From NCBI GenBank assembly GCA_001931875.2, contig MSJH02000063.1, forward strand, positions 1-49,177: a stretch of 49,177 nt of DNA. Reading direction: 5' to 3'. A program made the translations under genes and the position numbers. This document shows positions 11,973-23,526 of the stretch, one piece after another (within the stretch, counting starts at the first letter, position 1; each line of letters starts with the position of its first letter). The notes beneath the pieces are model-generated. The model saw only the letters and a program-made list of their open reading frames with translations, had not been told where the DNA came from and made no database searches. This DNA is from Byssochlamys sp. IMV 00236. Taxonomy: Eukaryota > Ascomycota > Eurotiomycetes > Eurotiales > Thermoascaceae.

Positions 11973-12197
11973 GAAGAGCATAGTTGCTGTTGTCTACGGT
12001 GCACTTGTTCTAATTGTAAAAAAGTTGATCAACAAAGATCTGAATTCGTTCCAATTGCAGCAGACTTTTTGAGTATCGTGAATGAACCAACTTTAAACGC
12101 GACATAGAACTCTTCAAAAATGGAGAACTGCCCTGTCTTTTGGGAAAAGGTCAAAGTAGTTGATATCGTTGAATATGCAGGTTATGCATTAATTTAA
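11973..12197 (+). pseudogene. Cys-rich coding-like block with one in-frame TAG
   Basis: A 74-codon plus-strand block, open except for TAG at 12105. It begins with a Cys cluster (CCCLRCTCSNCKK), continues as SEFVPIAADFLSIVNEP, and after the stop reads MENCPVFWEKVKVVDIV. There is no upstream ATG in frame. It reads like eroded coding sequence, but I know no family for it and chance cannot be excluded. Confidence 0.2.
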
Positions 12198-12474
12198 TAT
12201 TGTTTTTGATGTATCTTATCTATCTTTTCTTAAACGAAGGATAATACGATAGATATGGTTTACTAGCTTATGAGCAATGGTTTATAGTTGTATGAATATA
12301 CTCTAGCAGTATCACATTCACTCTATAGAAAAGTCAAAAGAAATAATTGGCACTATTGGTAATTTATGCATAAGCAAAAAAAAAAGTCCAGTAACCGTGT
12401 GGCTTGTACCTTGAATGTCAAACCAGCTAGTAAATACTTTTTTTTTTCTTTACATACATTAGAAAATAAAAAAA
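12198..12474. other. Intergenic, 5' flank of RPC2
   Basis: Upstream region of the RNA polymerase III gene. No clear TATA box. A T-rich tract lies around 12437-12450, about 25-40 bp before the ATG. Confidence 0.4.
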
Positions 12475-15400
12475 ATGACAGCTCGAAAGGAAGAAGAAAT
12501 GGAAGTAGATTCCTTGGATGCATTAAAACAAGAATATTATCAAGGAAAGCACATTGCAGAACCAGTAAAAGAAATTGAAGTAAGAGCACCACTCATTCAA
12601 ATATACAAATCACCAACAGTTGTCCTTCTTCATTAGGAAAAATGGAAATTATTACCAGCCTTTTTGAAAGTAAAAGGTCTCGTCAAGCAGCACATTGACT
12701 CGTTCAATTATTTTGTCAATGTTGATCTTAAAAAGATTGTCAAAGCCAACGAAAAAGTGACATCAGACGTAGATCCTCACTTTTATTTAAAGTAAGCCCA
12801 CACTCTTTTTTTATAATGTTTTTTTGGCTGACAATGGATTAGATACACTGGTATTCGTGTAGGCATGCCTGAACGTACAGACGACGATGTCGCCAACAGA
12901 AGTTATACACCTCATGAATGTCGACTTCGTGATTTGACTTATTCGGCTAATATATTTGTTGATGTCGAGTATACTCGTGGAAGACAAATTGTCAAAAGAA
13001 AGAATGTCATGATTGGTCGTCTACCCATCATGTTGCGTTCTTCTCATTGTGTATTGACTGGTAAAAATGAAGCAGAATTAGCCAGAATGAAAGAATGTCC
13101 TTTGGATCCAGGCAAGCCTTTTTTTTTCTTTTACTTTATTAGTAACCATTAACAAACAAAATCTATAGGAGGATACTTTGTTGTAAAGGGAACAGAAAAG
13201 GTTATTCTAGTCCAAGAACAACTATCAAAGAATCGTATTATTGTCGATGTTGATAAAAAGAACAATATTGTCGCCAATGTACAAAGTTCAACACATGAGC
13301 GTAAATCAAAGACAGCCATTTATGTAAAGAACGGCAAAATTTACTTGAAGCACAACTCCATTTCTGAAGATATTCCTGTGGTTATTTTCATGAAAGCACT
13401 TGGTATTCAATCAGATCGTGAGATTTCACAGTTAGTATGTGGTAACGATCATGACTTACATGACCAGTTTGCTATCAATGTTGAAGAAGCATCTCGACTT
13501 CGTGTCTTTACACAAATGCAAGCATTAGATTACATTGGAGCTAAAGTCAAGGTCAATCGTAAGATGGGACCTGTCATCAAAAAGACCTTGGCAGAGGAAG
13601 CATTGGAAGTGCTTGCTACTGTCATCTTTGCTCATGTGCCTGTAGAGAACTTGAATTTTAGAGAAAAGAGTATCTATGCTGCTATCATGATTCGTCGTGT
13701 CTTGATTGCCATGACAGACACCGTCCAAGTGGATGACCGTGATTATGTTGGTAACAAGCGTCTTGAATTGGCTGGTCAATTACTTGCGCTTTTGTTTGAA
13801 GATTTATTCAAAAAATTCAATTCTGATCTCAAGATGAACGCAGATAAAGTACTCAAGAAACCTAACCGAACACAAGAATTTGATATCTTTAATCAACTTG
13901 TCTTGCATGGTGATCACATCACAAGCGGATTCATTCGTGCTATCTCTACAGGAAATTGGGTCTTAAAGCGTTTCAAGATGGACCGTGCAGGTATTACACA
14001 AGTCTTATCCCGTCTTTCCTATATTTCTGCCTTGGGTATGATGACACGTATCTCTTCACAATTCGAAAAGACAAGAAAGGTGTCTGGTCCAAGAGCTTTG
14101 CAGCCCTCTCAATGGGGTATGCTGTGTCCCTCTGATACACCTGAAGGTGAAGCATGTGGTCTGGTTAAGAATTTGGCTCTGATGACACACATCACAACAG
14201 ATCAAGAAGAAGAACCCATTCGAAAGATTGCGTTTGCATTAGGTGTTGAAGACGTCAATCTCTTGACAGGTGCAGAAATTTATAGACCCAACACATTCAT
14301 CGTTCTCTTGAACGGTGTCATTCTCGGTATCACCCGTCGTGTTCAGCACTTTGCCAAGAGCTTCCGTCGCCTACGTCGTGCTGGTCGCATCTCTGAATTC
14401 GTCTCTGTTTTTGTCAACATTCATCATAGAACAGTCAACCTGTCCTCGGACGGTGGTCGTATCTGTAGACCATTGATCATTGTCGAAAACGGCGTGCCTG
14501 CTGTAAAGCAACACCATATCGATGATCTGATCGCAGGCAAGCTCACCTTTGACGACTTCTTAAAGGGTGGCCTTGTTGAATATGTCGATGTAAACGAAGA
14601 AAGTGATGCTAATATCGCTGTTTATGAAAAAGACATTATACCACAAACAACACATTTAGAAATTGAACCCTTTACCATCCTTGGTGCTGTTGCAGGCTTA
14701 ATTCCTTATCCTCACCATAACCAATCACCCAGAAATACATATCAATGTGCTATGGGTAAGCAGGCCATTGGTGCTATTGGATATAACCAACTGAACCGTA
14801 TCGAAACCTTGATCTATCTGATGGTCTATCCTCAACAACCTATGGTCAAGACAAAGACGATTGAACTGATTGGTTATGATAAATTGCCAGCTGGTCAAAA
14901 CGCTACAGTGGCCGTCATGAGTTACTCTGGTTATGATATTGAAGATGCCTTGGTATTGAATAAATCAGGTTTGGATCGTGGCTTTGGTCGTTGTCAAGTG
15001 ATGAGAAAGTATGCTACTATGGTCAAGCGATATCCTAATGGTACATATGATCGTCTGGCAGATCCACCTAGTCGTGAATCCGAACTGTTTAATGAAAGTT
15101 TTGACGCAATCGAAGCAGACGGTATTGCCGGTGTCGGAGAACCTGTAGAGGCAGGATCAATTTACATCAACAAGCAGACACCTGTGAGTACAGGTATTGA
15201 TGCTGTACCAGGCTCAGCACAGACAGTGGCCTATAAGCCTGCACCTATGCGATACAAGTCACCACAGACAGGTTATATAGACAAGGTACTGTTTACAACT
15301 ACAGAATCAGATCAAACATTGATCAAGGTCAACATTCGTCAAACACGTCGACCTGAATTGGGTGACAAGTTCTCATCTCGTCACGGACAGAAGGGTGTGT

Positions 15401-16130
15401 GTGGTATCATTGTCCAGCAGGAAGATATGCCATTCTCTGACTTGGGTGTTTGTCCCGACATTATCATGAACCCTCACGGTTTCCCATCTCGTATGACAGT
15501 AGGTAAAATGATTGAATTGCTAGCTGGTAAAGCAGGTGTGTTGGATGGATCATTGCAGTACGGTACAGCCTTTGGTGGATCCAAGGTAGAAGACATGAGT
15601 CGACTTTTGATCAAACATGGATTCAATTACTCTGGTAAAGACTATGTAACATCAGGTATTACTGGTGAACCTCTTTCTGCATATATCTTCTTTGGACCCA
15701 TCTATTATCAGAAATTGAAGCACATGGTTATGGATAAGATGCACGCACGAGCAAGGTAAAATAAGAAAAGACAATAATTCACTCAGTGCTAACTCATTTC
15801 TACAGAGGTCCTCGTGCTACATTGACACGTCAACCTACAGAAGGTAGATCAAGAGATGGTGGTCTTCGTCTTGGAGAAATGGAAAGAGATTGTTTGATTG
15901 GTTATGGTGCATCGATGTTATTGTTGGAAAGATTGATGATTTCATCTGATATTTTCGAAGTACATGTTTGTAGCGAGTGTGGTTTTATTGGATACTCTGG
16001 CTGGTGTCAATTCTGTAAAAGCTCCAAATTTATGAAGACAATGCAAATACCCTATGCAGCCAAATTGCTCTTCCAGGAATTATTGGCCATGAACATTTCA
16101 CCACGTATGATCTTAGAAGATGCTATTTAA
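12475..16130 (+). CDS. RPC2: DNA-directed RNA polymerase III second largest subunit
   Basis: Catalytic-core subunit of RNA polymerase III, which makes tRNA, 5S rRNA and other small RNAs in the nucleus. Five exons, 12475-12579, 12637-12791, 12843-13111, 13169-15755 and 15806-16130, give 1146 aa against 1149 in yeast Ret1. Recognisable parts are the N-terminal protrusion ([21 protein letters not shown] start after a short variable leader), the lobe, the fork ([17 protein letters not shown]), the hybrid-binding domain ([35 protein letters not shown]) and a C-terminal zinc site [16 protein letters not shown]. The intron after residue 176 must use a GC donor (13112) to keep the invariant DPGGYF sequence. 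The gene looks intact and single-copy. Confidence 0.97.
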
Positions 16131-16269
16131 ATAATGTAAATAATAATAATATAATAAAATGACCTTACTCGAATGTATCTCGTTTACAAATAAAAAAAAA
16201 ATACATACAAATATTCACAAGAGTTTATTATTATTTTTATACACGCATTTACAAAAAAAGATCTTGGGC
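16131..16269. other. Short shared 3' region of convergent genes
   Basis: There are 139 bp between the RPC2 stop and the stop of the convergent Con-10-like gene. It is AT-rich with AATAATAAT runs that could serve both polyadenylation sites. Confidence 0.5.
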
Positions 16270-16596
16270 TTAACCTTCAAAATCATCATCAACATCTTGC
16301 TCAGTATTGGTATGGCGAGATCGACTTCCGCCTTTACGACCAGCTTCTTTTGCACGTTCACTGCCTTGAGTGAAGCTACCACTAGAGGCTTTACCACCCT
16401 TGGAAGCAATTTCATGCTGTTTATATAAGTATCATCAACATTTTTAAAAACAACGTTCAATACATACCTGCTTCTCAGAATCCATGCTAGCAAAACCACC
16501 AGAGTGGCTGGCATGACCACCTTTGGAGGCAATTTCTTGAACTTCTTCTTTGGGACGGTTTGCAAAGTTAGCGGGGTTATTGTTACGACTAGACAT
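16270..16596 (-). CDS. Con-10 / KGG-repeat stress protein
   Basis: Small hydrophilic protein of the conidiation-specific Con-10 / general stress (KGG) family, which also includes bacterial GsiB-type proteins. Exons 16596-16468 and 16416-16270 give 91 aa. Three KGG-type repeats are visible: EIASKGGHASHSGG (about 21-34), EIASKGGKASSG (about 45-56) and EAGRKGGSRSR. The protein ends with an acidic DVDDDFEG tail. Family members are induced in spores, dehydration or stress; a role in spores or stress tolerance here is inferred from that. A TATA box lies about 50 bp upstream and AGGGG-like sequence is close by. The gene is complete and convergent with RPC2. Confidence 0.9.
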
Positions 16597-16645
16597 GATT
16601 GTATAAATTCAATAGTTGAAGCTATCGAGAAGAACACCTCCCCTC

Positions 16646-16653
16646 CTTTTATA
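16646..16653 (-). promoter_or_regulatory. TATA box of the Con-10-like gene
   Basis: TATAAAAG on the minus strand, about 50 bp before the ATG, with AGGGGAGG just downstream. AGGGG is the core of stress response elements in yeast; whether it works that way here is unknown. Confidence 0.5.
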
Positions 16654-17188
16654 TTTGTACAATCGGAGGTTTCAAGATTAAATCAGTATGAAAACAAAAT
16701 TATTAAACCTGTAGTCGATGTGAAGTCATCATTAACGAAACAGTGTGGTTCATTTCAAGGTCTCCTATCTTTTGCATACGTACGCTTGATCATGCTTATC
16801 ATAGTCGTATTCAAACTGATTACATAAAAGTAAAATATGAACACGAGATGATATATGCCTTGGACTGTTTTTGTTGTAGACACTCTCTCTTTTCTTTATT
16901 CTGTCTAGTTTAAACATAACTGATGAAAGTTTTAGCTTGCATAAATGATGAAAAGCACTTATTAGCTGCATAAATAAGACACTCTACTAACAAAAGTGCT
17001 CTAGCACATCTATGGAAATTGATACTAGCAAATCATCCTGTAGTTATCGTGAGCAAATAGGCTGCACATACACTCTTTCTGGAAGAATATTTTCTGGAGT
17101 TTTTTTTTTTTTTTTAGTTTTTTAGTTTTTCAAGGTAACGTTTCACCTTTTTTTCGTTGTCGTGACAAAGGCAAAAGCTTTTGCTCAG
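16654..17188. other. Intergenic, no feature found
   Basis: AT-rich, with a T run at 17100-17115 followed by short TTTAG repeats. No coding or RNA feature supported. Confidence 0.4.
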
Positions 17189-17389
17189 ATGGCCTGTCAT
17201 ATCTGTGGGCATGAGAACTTTGGTGCAAAGTTTAATATGCGCAGGCATTGCAAAGGAAGTGAAGTGTTTGATATAAACCATTATAATAACTCGAGTATAA
17301 TCTTACAGTGGAGCATACATTCTACCTTCATCCACTCGAAAGGTCAACTATTCGTCCACTCCCGACGGTCTGAGTTCAATATCTCTTAA
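17189..17389 (+). pseudogene. Small ORF with zinc-finger-like start
   Basis: A 66-codon frame from ATG 17189. The start MACHICGHENFGAKFNMRRH resembles a C2H2 finger, with two Cys two residues apart, a Phe, a Met and a His, but the Cys-His spacing is one residue long and the second His is replaced by Cys. The remainder has no recognisable domain. A GTGTTTG...CTTACAG segment inside (about 17264-17309) could be an in-frame intron. On the opposite strand a 37-codon frame (MKFPKSFLIEFEENLRAWLT start, about 17460-17348) also looks coding-like. Either a small zinc protein or a decayed finger gene. Confidence 0.25.
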
Positions 17390-17689
17390 ATCTCCTTGGT
17401 GTGTAAGCCAAGCACGCAGGTTCTCTTCAAATTCAATAAGAAATGACTTGGGAAACTTCATTTTTGCTCCACGTTCGTTGAATTCAGAATAATGATATAT
17501 GTATTTATAACTGTAAAGTTTTCTACCATTGCTTACTATAAAAAAACACATTTTCTCGATATTTCCTATAGAAAGAGGTAGAAATCCGTTTTTTTTTTTA
17601 CTGTAGAAGCTGAGATTTAAAACGACGTCAACTGCCTAATGCAACTCTGCATTTTTTCTTGGCTTCTTTTTTTTCTTTATCCAATTACA

Positions 17690-18081
17690 ATGAAAATTTA
17701 TTTGCTGACAGCAACCTTATTATTACTTTATGCAACACTCGTCTATGGTAAAGTAATATGTGAAGTAGATCTTGTTGAAATGGACTAATGTAGCCTATTT
17801 CTTTACTAGCTGACTACAAGTATATTTTAGGTCTGAAGTCAGATGCAACAGACGAAGAATACAAGGCAGCCAGAAAGAACATTGAGTCTATGGGAGGCAA
17901 AGTGACTTATGAGTTTCATTCGACTATGAAAGCATTTGCATTTACAGTACCAGATAACACTATTGCAACTAAAGAGCAACCAGCTTTTGTTGACTTTCTT
18001 GAAGAAGACAAGACAGGTAAAGTGTTGCATGAAATAACGAGTCAAACTAACTCGGTATTAGTTCATACTTATGACAAGTAA
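17690..18081 (+). CDS. Small secreted protease inhibitor, I9 (subtilisin propeptide-like)
   Basis: Two exons, 17690-17747 and 17810-18081, give 109 aa. The signal peptide is MKIYLLTATLLLLYATLVYA. The mature part starts DYKYILGLKSDATDEEYKAA and folds, by resemblance, as an inhibitor_I9 ferredoxin-like unit: strand, helix beginning at the DEEYKAARKNIESMGG segment, strand VTYEFHSTMKAFAFTV, then a C-terminal strand. No subtilisin catalytic domain follows, so it is a free-standing inhibitor like yeast PBI2 or fungal POIA1, but exported or vacuolar because of the signal peptide. The target protease is unknown. Confidence 0.72.
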
Positions 18082-19716
18082 AACTAATGCCAAGACATAC
18101 TAAATAAACCACATATTTCCCTTCATTTTTAATAAATTAAACAACATATTCCAGGGAACCCATTTGACCAAATGAATAAGCTACCTATATTATTGTAAGA
18201 ATAAAGATGCTGTATAAAGTTGAGGTTGATGGATATAAAAGGTGTCTAGAACCATTTTTCGATCACTCATATGAACAGAACTCAAATCTTGGCATAACCT
18301 AGTGTTGCAGAGAACTACCTATGATCTAAAGAAAGCCTATTTGGATGTCAACCGTACTTTCATTAAGGATGCTTCCATGCTTACACATTACTCTTATTTA
18401 CTAACAAGGAGTACCATGTCCCTACAGGTGAATAAGACATATTTACCTTGCTAAAAGGTGTTGATAGCCTTGAAGCAGCGCTATTACTTATCAAAGCAAA
18501 CAAAAGACGTACACTCTTATAAACACACACAAGTACCAAGTCAAAGAACCCCCAGTTATGACCTCAAGGGGATACTTCAATAAAATGCAAAAGTCAATAC
18601 CAGTCATGCCTCTCAAAAAAGAAGAGAAAAGGATTCAATTATTTAGTTATGCCTCAGGTACGGTTAAGTGACAACCAAATGAAGTGTACATACAGCTATG
18701 CGTAAGCCTTGAGCTGAAGAAGAGAAAGAGGGGCAGCAGACTAGGACAATGTTGGTATATTTAGCGCACTGAATGAAAAGTACTTTAAAAACACATACAC
18801 ACACTTTTTATGATTTAATGCATGTCATAGCATAGCTTTTTAATAAGGAACTTGCATAAACTAGTATACATGACTCTCTTTCCATTAGCCAGAGTGTATA
18901 ATGTCAAGGATATAGCATATCTGTAACCATACGCTATTTTTACAGGGCAACAACAGTAGTAGTGAGTAGTTTTGTAGGTAACCGTAAGAGCTTTGATAGA
19001 AGGCGTCTTTTTCTGGTTTAGGGAAATTCCAGCCATTTGACAAAAGTGCGACCGATCGACACCAGCCTCAATTTAACAAGTGTTACACGAGCATAAAAAT
19101 GAACTAAGGTCTTCTCCTTTTTGATATAAAACCACAACGAAAAAAAGGGGAATACTTACATCATCATTATTGTTATTTGTAGACAAAAAAGGAGAAATAG
19201 TACAAGTAAAGCGAATTTCTCTAGTCATCTTTCTCTGTCTATTCTGACCTCCTCTCTCCTTTTTCTCTTGCAGTAAAATAAGCCAAGATGTAACTGTATA
19301 ATAGACATCAGAACAAAGACAAAGGACTCCAATAAATGCGCTCTTCAGTATGATGGCTCCTTTGCACTGCAGATCATTAACTGTCCCTTATTTGGCCGAG
19401 TCTCATTCAAGCAAGATGAGCAGCTTCTTAGCCTATATGTTTCATTATGAAAAGAAAAATTTTTTTCTTTTAATTAATGCTACTGAAAGGATGTACTTTA
19501 GTTTTGATATTATTTTATGATGATCCTTTTATGATGTATTCGGAATTGGCATTTGACAGGATGTAATCTTTGGTAACTTTGTGTAAATGAATGAAATCAC
19601 ACTCTGGCAGAAATGGTTGTCATAGTAAAAATCGGAGCTTTATATGTAAAATTAAATAAATAGGCTTTTTTTTTATTGATTTGATCGCTTTTCTTTATCC
19701 ATTATTTTTTTTTCGT
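18082..19716. other. 1.6 kb intergenic stretch with possible decayed transcription unit
   Basis: A plus-strand TATA-like GGATATAAAAGG near 18230 precedes only a very short ATG frame (MNRTQILA then stop). A coding-like segment reading YLDVNRTFIKDASMLTHYSY follows near 18340-18400, without a start. A second TATAAAA lies near 19122. I cannot assign any gene; the 73-codon minus-strand frame at 18815-19036 is weak. Confidence 0.35.
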
Positions 19717-21416
19717 ATGTCTGGAGTACAGGAAGATAAAAGTTATGAAGCATCGACTTCAGGCGCGCCTACAAATACAAACAACTCTTTACTGTCAACC
19801 CATCCTACTCGGGAAGGAACACGATTTAGCTTATTTAAAGAGAAACAGAAAAAGATACCTGCTATGCAAGGACTGAAGACCATTATTCTATCCTCTTATG
19901 TGAATTTACTCCTCGTGTTTGTACCTATCGGAATTGCTTCTCATTTTGTCTGGTCACCTACTGTTACCTTTATTATGAACTTCTTGGCAATCGTTCCGTT
20001 GGCCAAGCTCCTTGGTTTTGCTACTGAAGATATCGCCCTTCGCACAGGAGAGGTAATAATACAATGCGAAGCGAAGATAAAAAGAGCTAATTTATTCTAG
20101 GTTATTGGTGGTTTATTAAATGCTACATTCGGTAACGCTGTAGAACTCATCATCAGTATCATCTCGCTCACTCAAAATCTGGTCGTTGTCGTGCAAGCAT
20201 CTATGCTCGGTTCTATTCTTTCAAACTTACTCCTCGTCCTTGGCATGTGTTTTTGGGGAGGTGGTTACTATTACAAAGAGCAACACTTCAATAAGACTGT
20301 GGCTCAGACTTCAGCCTCACTCCTGTTTATCTCTGTAGCTTCTCTCTTGATCCCTGCCTCATTTTACGGTTCAATCACTTCAGCTAGATCAGAATCAAAC
20401 GAGGACCTGACTCAGGATATCCTCCGCATCTCAAGAGCCACTTCCGTCATCTTGCTCGTTCTTTACTTTTCATATATATTTTTCCAAGTAAGTCAGATGA
20501 CTTAAAAAAAAAAAGATAGACGCAGTGGCTAAGTTACCTTTTTGAGTAGTTAAGGACACACAAGCACTTGGTACGTCCGAATACCGGGAATGTTCGATTC
20601 TTATCTAATTTTCCGTTTTTATATAAATATGCAGTTCATAGGACCAACCATTGTAGAAAGTCGTGACGTCACTAGGCATCCTGACGTTGAAGGAGGTTCA
20701 AGACAAGAAGAGGAAGAAGAAGAAGAGGAGGAAGAACCACAATTACCTGCTTGGATGGCTGTTGCCTTGTAAGTCTAGTTTATATTTAAAAAAAAAGAGA
20801 AACCAAACTAAAGCAGTAAAATAGACTAGTTGTCGTAACTGCCCTTGTCGGTGTCTGTGCCGAATTCCTCGTTTCTGCTATTGAAGATGTCACAAAAGTT
20901 TGGCATATCAGTGAAACGTTTGTAGGTTTGATTTTGCTCCCCATTGTGGGTAATGCTGCTGAGCATCTTACTGCTGTGACTTGTGCCATCAAGAATAAGG
21001 CAAGTATATCTTTTTAAAATAATACGATTAGGCTAACCCTACCCTATAGATGGACCTTGCCCTGGGTGTGGCTGTCGGAAGTAGTATGCAGATCGCTCTG
21101 TTAGTAACGCCCTTGATGGTGATCATTGGCTGGGGCATGAATGTCGAGATGAGTTTATATTTTAATATTTATGAAACAGCCATTTTGTTTATTGCTGTTA
21201 TCATGGTGAACTACTTGATCATGGTAAGTAAACTCGATATGTACATAGAAAAGGAACTAATGACTTTTTTTTTAGGACGGTGAAAGTAATTGGTTAGAGG
21301 GATTAATGCTTGTGGCTGTCTATATTGTAATTGCTATCAGTTTCTATTATTACCCAGATGAGACTAGTGCCAGCACAGGAGCTTTGCCTACTGGTAACAC
21401 TACTGTATCATCATAG
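19717..21416 (+). CDS. VCX1: Vacuolar Ca2+/H+ exchanger, CAX family
   Basis: Antiporter that loads Ca2+ into the vacuole in exchange for protons. Seven exons, 19717-20052, 20101-20487, 20550-20570, 20635-20768, 20825-20999, 21050-21223 and 21276-21416, give 455 aa. Residues 1-60 are a soluble tail. The two inverted exchanger repeats carry GNAVEL (about 123-128) and GNAAEHL (about 335-341), the conserved ion-binding motifs with Glu127 and Glu339. About ten or eleven membrane segments are visible. A Glu-rich cytoplasmic loop (ten or so Glu, coded by GAAGAAGAA-type repeats near 20706-20740) separates the halves, as is usual in CAX proteins. Exon 3 is a 21-nt microexon (LRTHKHL). The intron at 21000 uses a GC donor. 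Confidence 0.95.
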
Positions 21417-21450
21417 ACTTCTGTATATATTTATATTTATATTAATCACT

Positions 21451-21599
21451 TGTTAAATATATTGGAAAATAAAATAATATAAGCTAATATCTTTCAGACT
21501 ATCTGATCTTGTAGTGATCATATGCGCTGTATACATTAAACATCTCAGTAAAGAATAACAGTAAAGACTATTCATCACTTTTCAGTACAAGTTTTCATA
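21451..21599. repeat. Diverged direct repeat, copy A
   Basis: About 150 bp, starting near TGTTAAATATATTGGAAAAT and ending near CACTTTTCAGTACAAG. It matches copy B at 23371-23526 in the same orientation with scattered substitutions and one small indel. It starts 34 bp after the CAX stop, so it lies in that gene's 3' UTR region. Confidence 0.75.
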
Positions 21600-22913
21600 A
21601 AAGACAAAGTTTACCATCCGCACTACAATGAAAGAAGAAGACACAAAGTAAGTAGTAGCAAAGACAGCAAGAACAACGTTGTTGATTTCACAAAACTAAT
21701 CTCAAGTAAACTTCAGTCAGTAATACCAAGCATTATCGAGCACAATGGATTTAGCCTTAAATCAGTCATCACTTTGCAAGAAAGGCGTGTATTGTCGTAT
21801 TTTTACCCTTTGACGTAATATAAACAATATATTTTTCGTACACAAGCCAAAATCATCTTAAATATTAACGTAATGCCTCGTATTAAACTCACAACACTGA
21901 TTTATAGTATTTAATGACGCGTCATTTTAATGCAGTTTACAAGATGCAATTGGTTGACAACATTTATTCTTGCAAATAAAAGACCAATTTCCTTTTCGCC
22001 ATGAATCTCTTTCTTTTCTCTGTTCATTACTGACTACAAAAGATCTTATTCCGTCTTGTCGTATTCTTATGCTTCCAAGGTAAAACTATTATTCATCGAC
22101 AATACCACATGTATTGGTTGACCTCAGCCTTTGCAACACCCGAAATGACGAAGTGCCACTTTTGAACGGTCTATTCAAGAAAAACGATAATCTAAAAACG
22201 TCAAGTATTTAAGGTCTACAATCAATGGCCTATTTGGTGTTTGGCGGCCAAAAAGACTGAACGACACAAACAACGATGGATGGCTGCAATCGAATTTACA
22301 TAGCTATATCTTGTTTGACGAGACGTTTTATGTAAAAATAGCAGAGTGCTATTATAAAGGGAAGAAGATGACCAGCATATGCTAAAACTCTGGTCAAACT
22401 GGCTCAGCTCAAGAGTGTTGGTTGGAGAGTTGGAAGCGATGACATGCCAATGGCAAGAGCGTAAGTTGACTGTTTTTGGAACTCGAATTCTTTCATCAGG
22501 CAAAATTCATTGTATGCAAAAAAGCAACCGCCTATATTTCACCTACCACCGCCCACTATGTTGCTGTTGCTCGATTACTTCAGATTGTTCTTTCCGTCAA
22601 ACGCTTTATAACGCTGAATCACATGAGGTTAATGACTATGATTGAGGCTATTGAGAGGTACTCGAACGAGAACTTGAATTTAGCAATTAATACAGACCAG
22701 CTATCCATAACTTGCTACGAATCAAACGAGGAATCGTAAAGTGATACTGAAGAAGAGGAAGAACCCGAATATGCACAAGAAGCTTTGATGCAGTTGAAAT
22801 CAGTAAGGCGCCCAAATGATACAGTCGGAGTCGATGGCTGGAAAAAGACTATCATCGATAATGTTAGCAAAGCCCTTGAGCAGCAAAAAACCGAAAAATC
22901 AAGTATTGGATAA
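21552..22913 (+). pseudogene. Decayed protein gene, four coding blocks in different frames
   Basis: Plus-strand blocks with clear coding character are broken by stops and frame changes. Block 1 is 21552-21818 (88 codons, containing VDFTKLISSKLQSVIPSII). Block 2 is about 22211-22300 (KKTERHKQRWMAAIEFT). Block 3 is about 22378-22461 (LAQLKSVGWRVGSDDMPMAR). Block 4 is 22470-22913 with an in-frame TAA at 22737 between NEES and SDTEEEEEPEYAQEALMQL. The block order looks collinear with one former protein ending in an acidic segment and a Lys-rich tail. I cannot name the family. The direct repeats on both sides make an element-borne or duplicated gene plausible. No intact start was found. Confidence 0.5.
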
Positions 22914-22999
22914 TCATTAAATAAAGTTGCTGTTTTTTTTATGCATCATCACAAAAAATAAAGTCTTTTGCCTTTCTATAAATATCGAACCACAATAAG

Positions 23000-23176
23000 C
23001 CTTATCTAAGTCTCAATCAATATCCAAATACACTTTCCAAGTGCTTCCTGAATCTAACATCACTTTAGATTATTCTAAGATAGATAAGTTAAGGAAGAAA
23101 TGGTTTTACTGGTCAGAGTCGATACGGATCTTCTTTCGTCAGACATATCATTGATTGAGACTTGATCTCCATAAGG
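23000..23176. mobile_element. MITE-like inverted repeat
   Basis: The left arm at 23000-23023 and the right arm at 23145-23176 are inverted copies sharing CCTTAT and AAGTCTCAATCAAT, with about 120 bp of noncoding sequence between. Size and structure fit a small non-autonomous DNA transposon. No transposase is present, and a target-site duplication is not obvious by eye. Confidence 0.45.
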
Positions 23177-23370
23177 TTGGTTCCTGTTACTGGTGGTCTT
23201 CTTGCTCGCCTTTCATTTTCCTATTACTATTTTTTCATTTAGTTTACTCTCTCTCTCTTAAGTACACAATTGACAAGAAGCGATAATTATATTTCTCACA
23301 GTTTGGTTTGTGTGAAGTGGTTTGAGGTACTCTTTTGACAGAGGACTTGGCTCTGTTTTCTAGATTTCTG

Positions 23371-23526
23371 TATTAAATATATTAGAAAATAGTACAAGTT
23401 AACATCTTTCAGACTATCTGATTTTATAGTGATCATGTGCTATTAGTGACGCGCTGTATATATTAACCTTCTCAGTGAAGAATAGCACTAAATACTATTC
23501 ATCACTTTTCAGCACAAGCTTTCATA
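23371..23526. repeat. Diverged direct repeat, copy B
   Basis: Second copy of the 21451-21599 repeat, about 1.9 kb downstream, with a small insertion near 23440-23455. Shared landmarks include CATCTTTCAGACTATCTGAT/A and CTATTCATCACTTTTCAG. Confidence 0.75.

Noticed and set aside
12353..12592. Overlapping frames on both strands near the RPC2 start
   Set aside because: They overlap the RPC2 first exon and leader; composition is homopolymer-driven.
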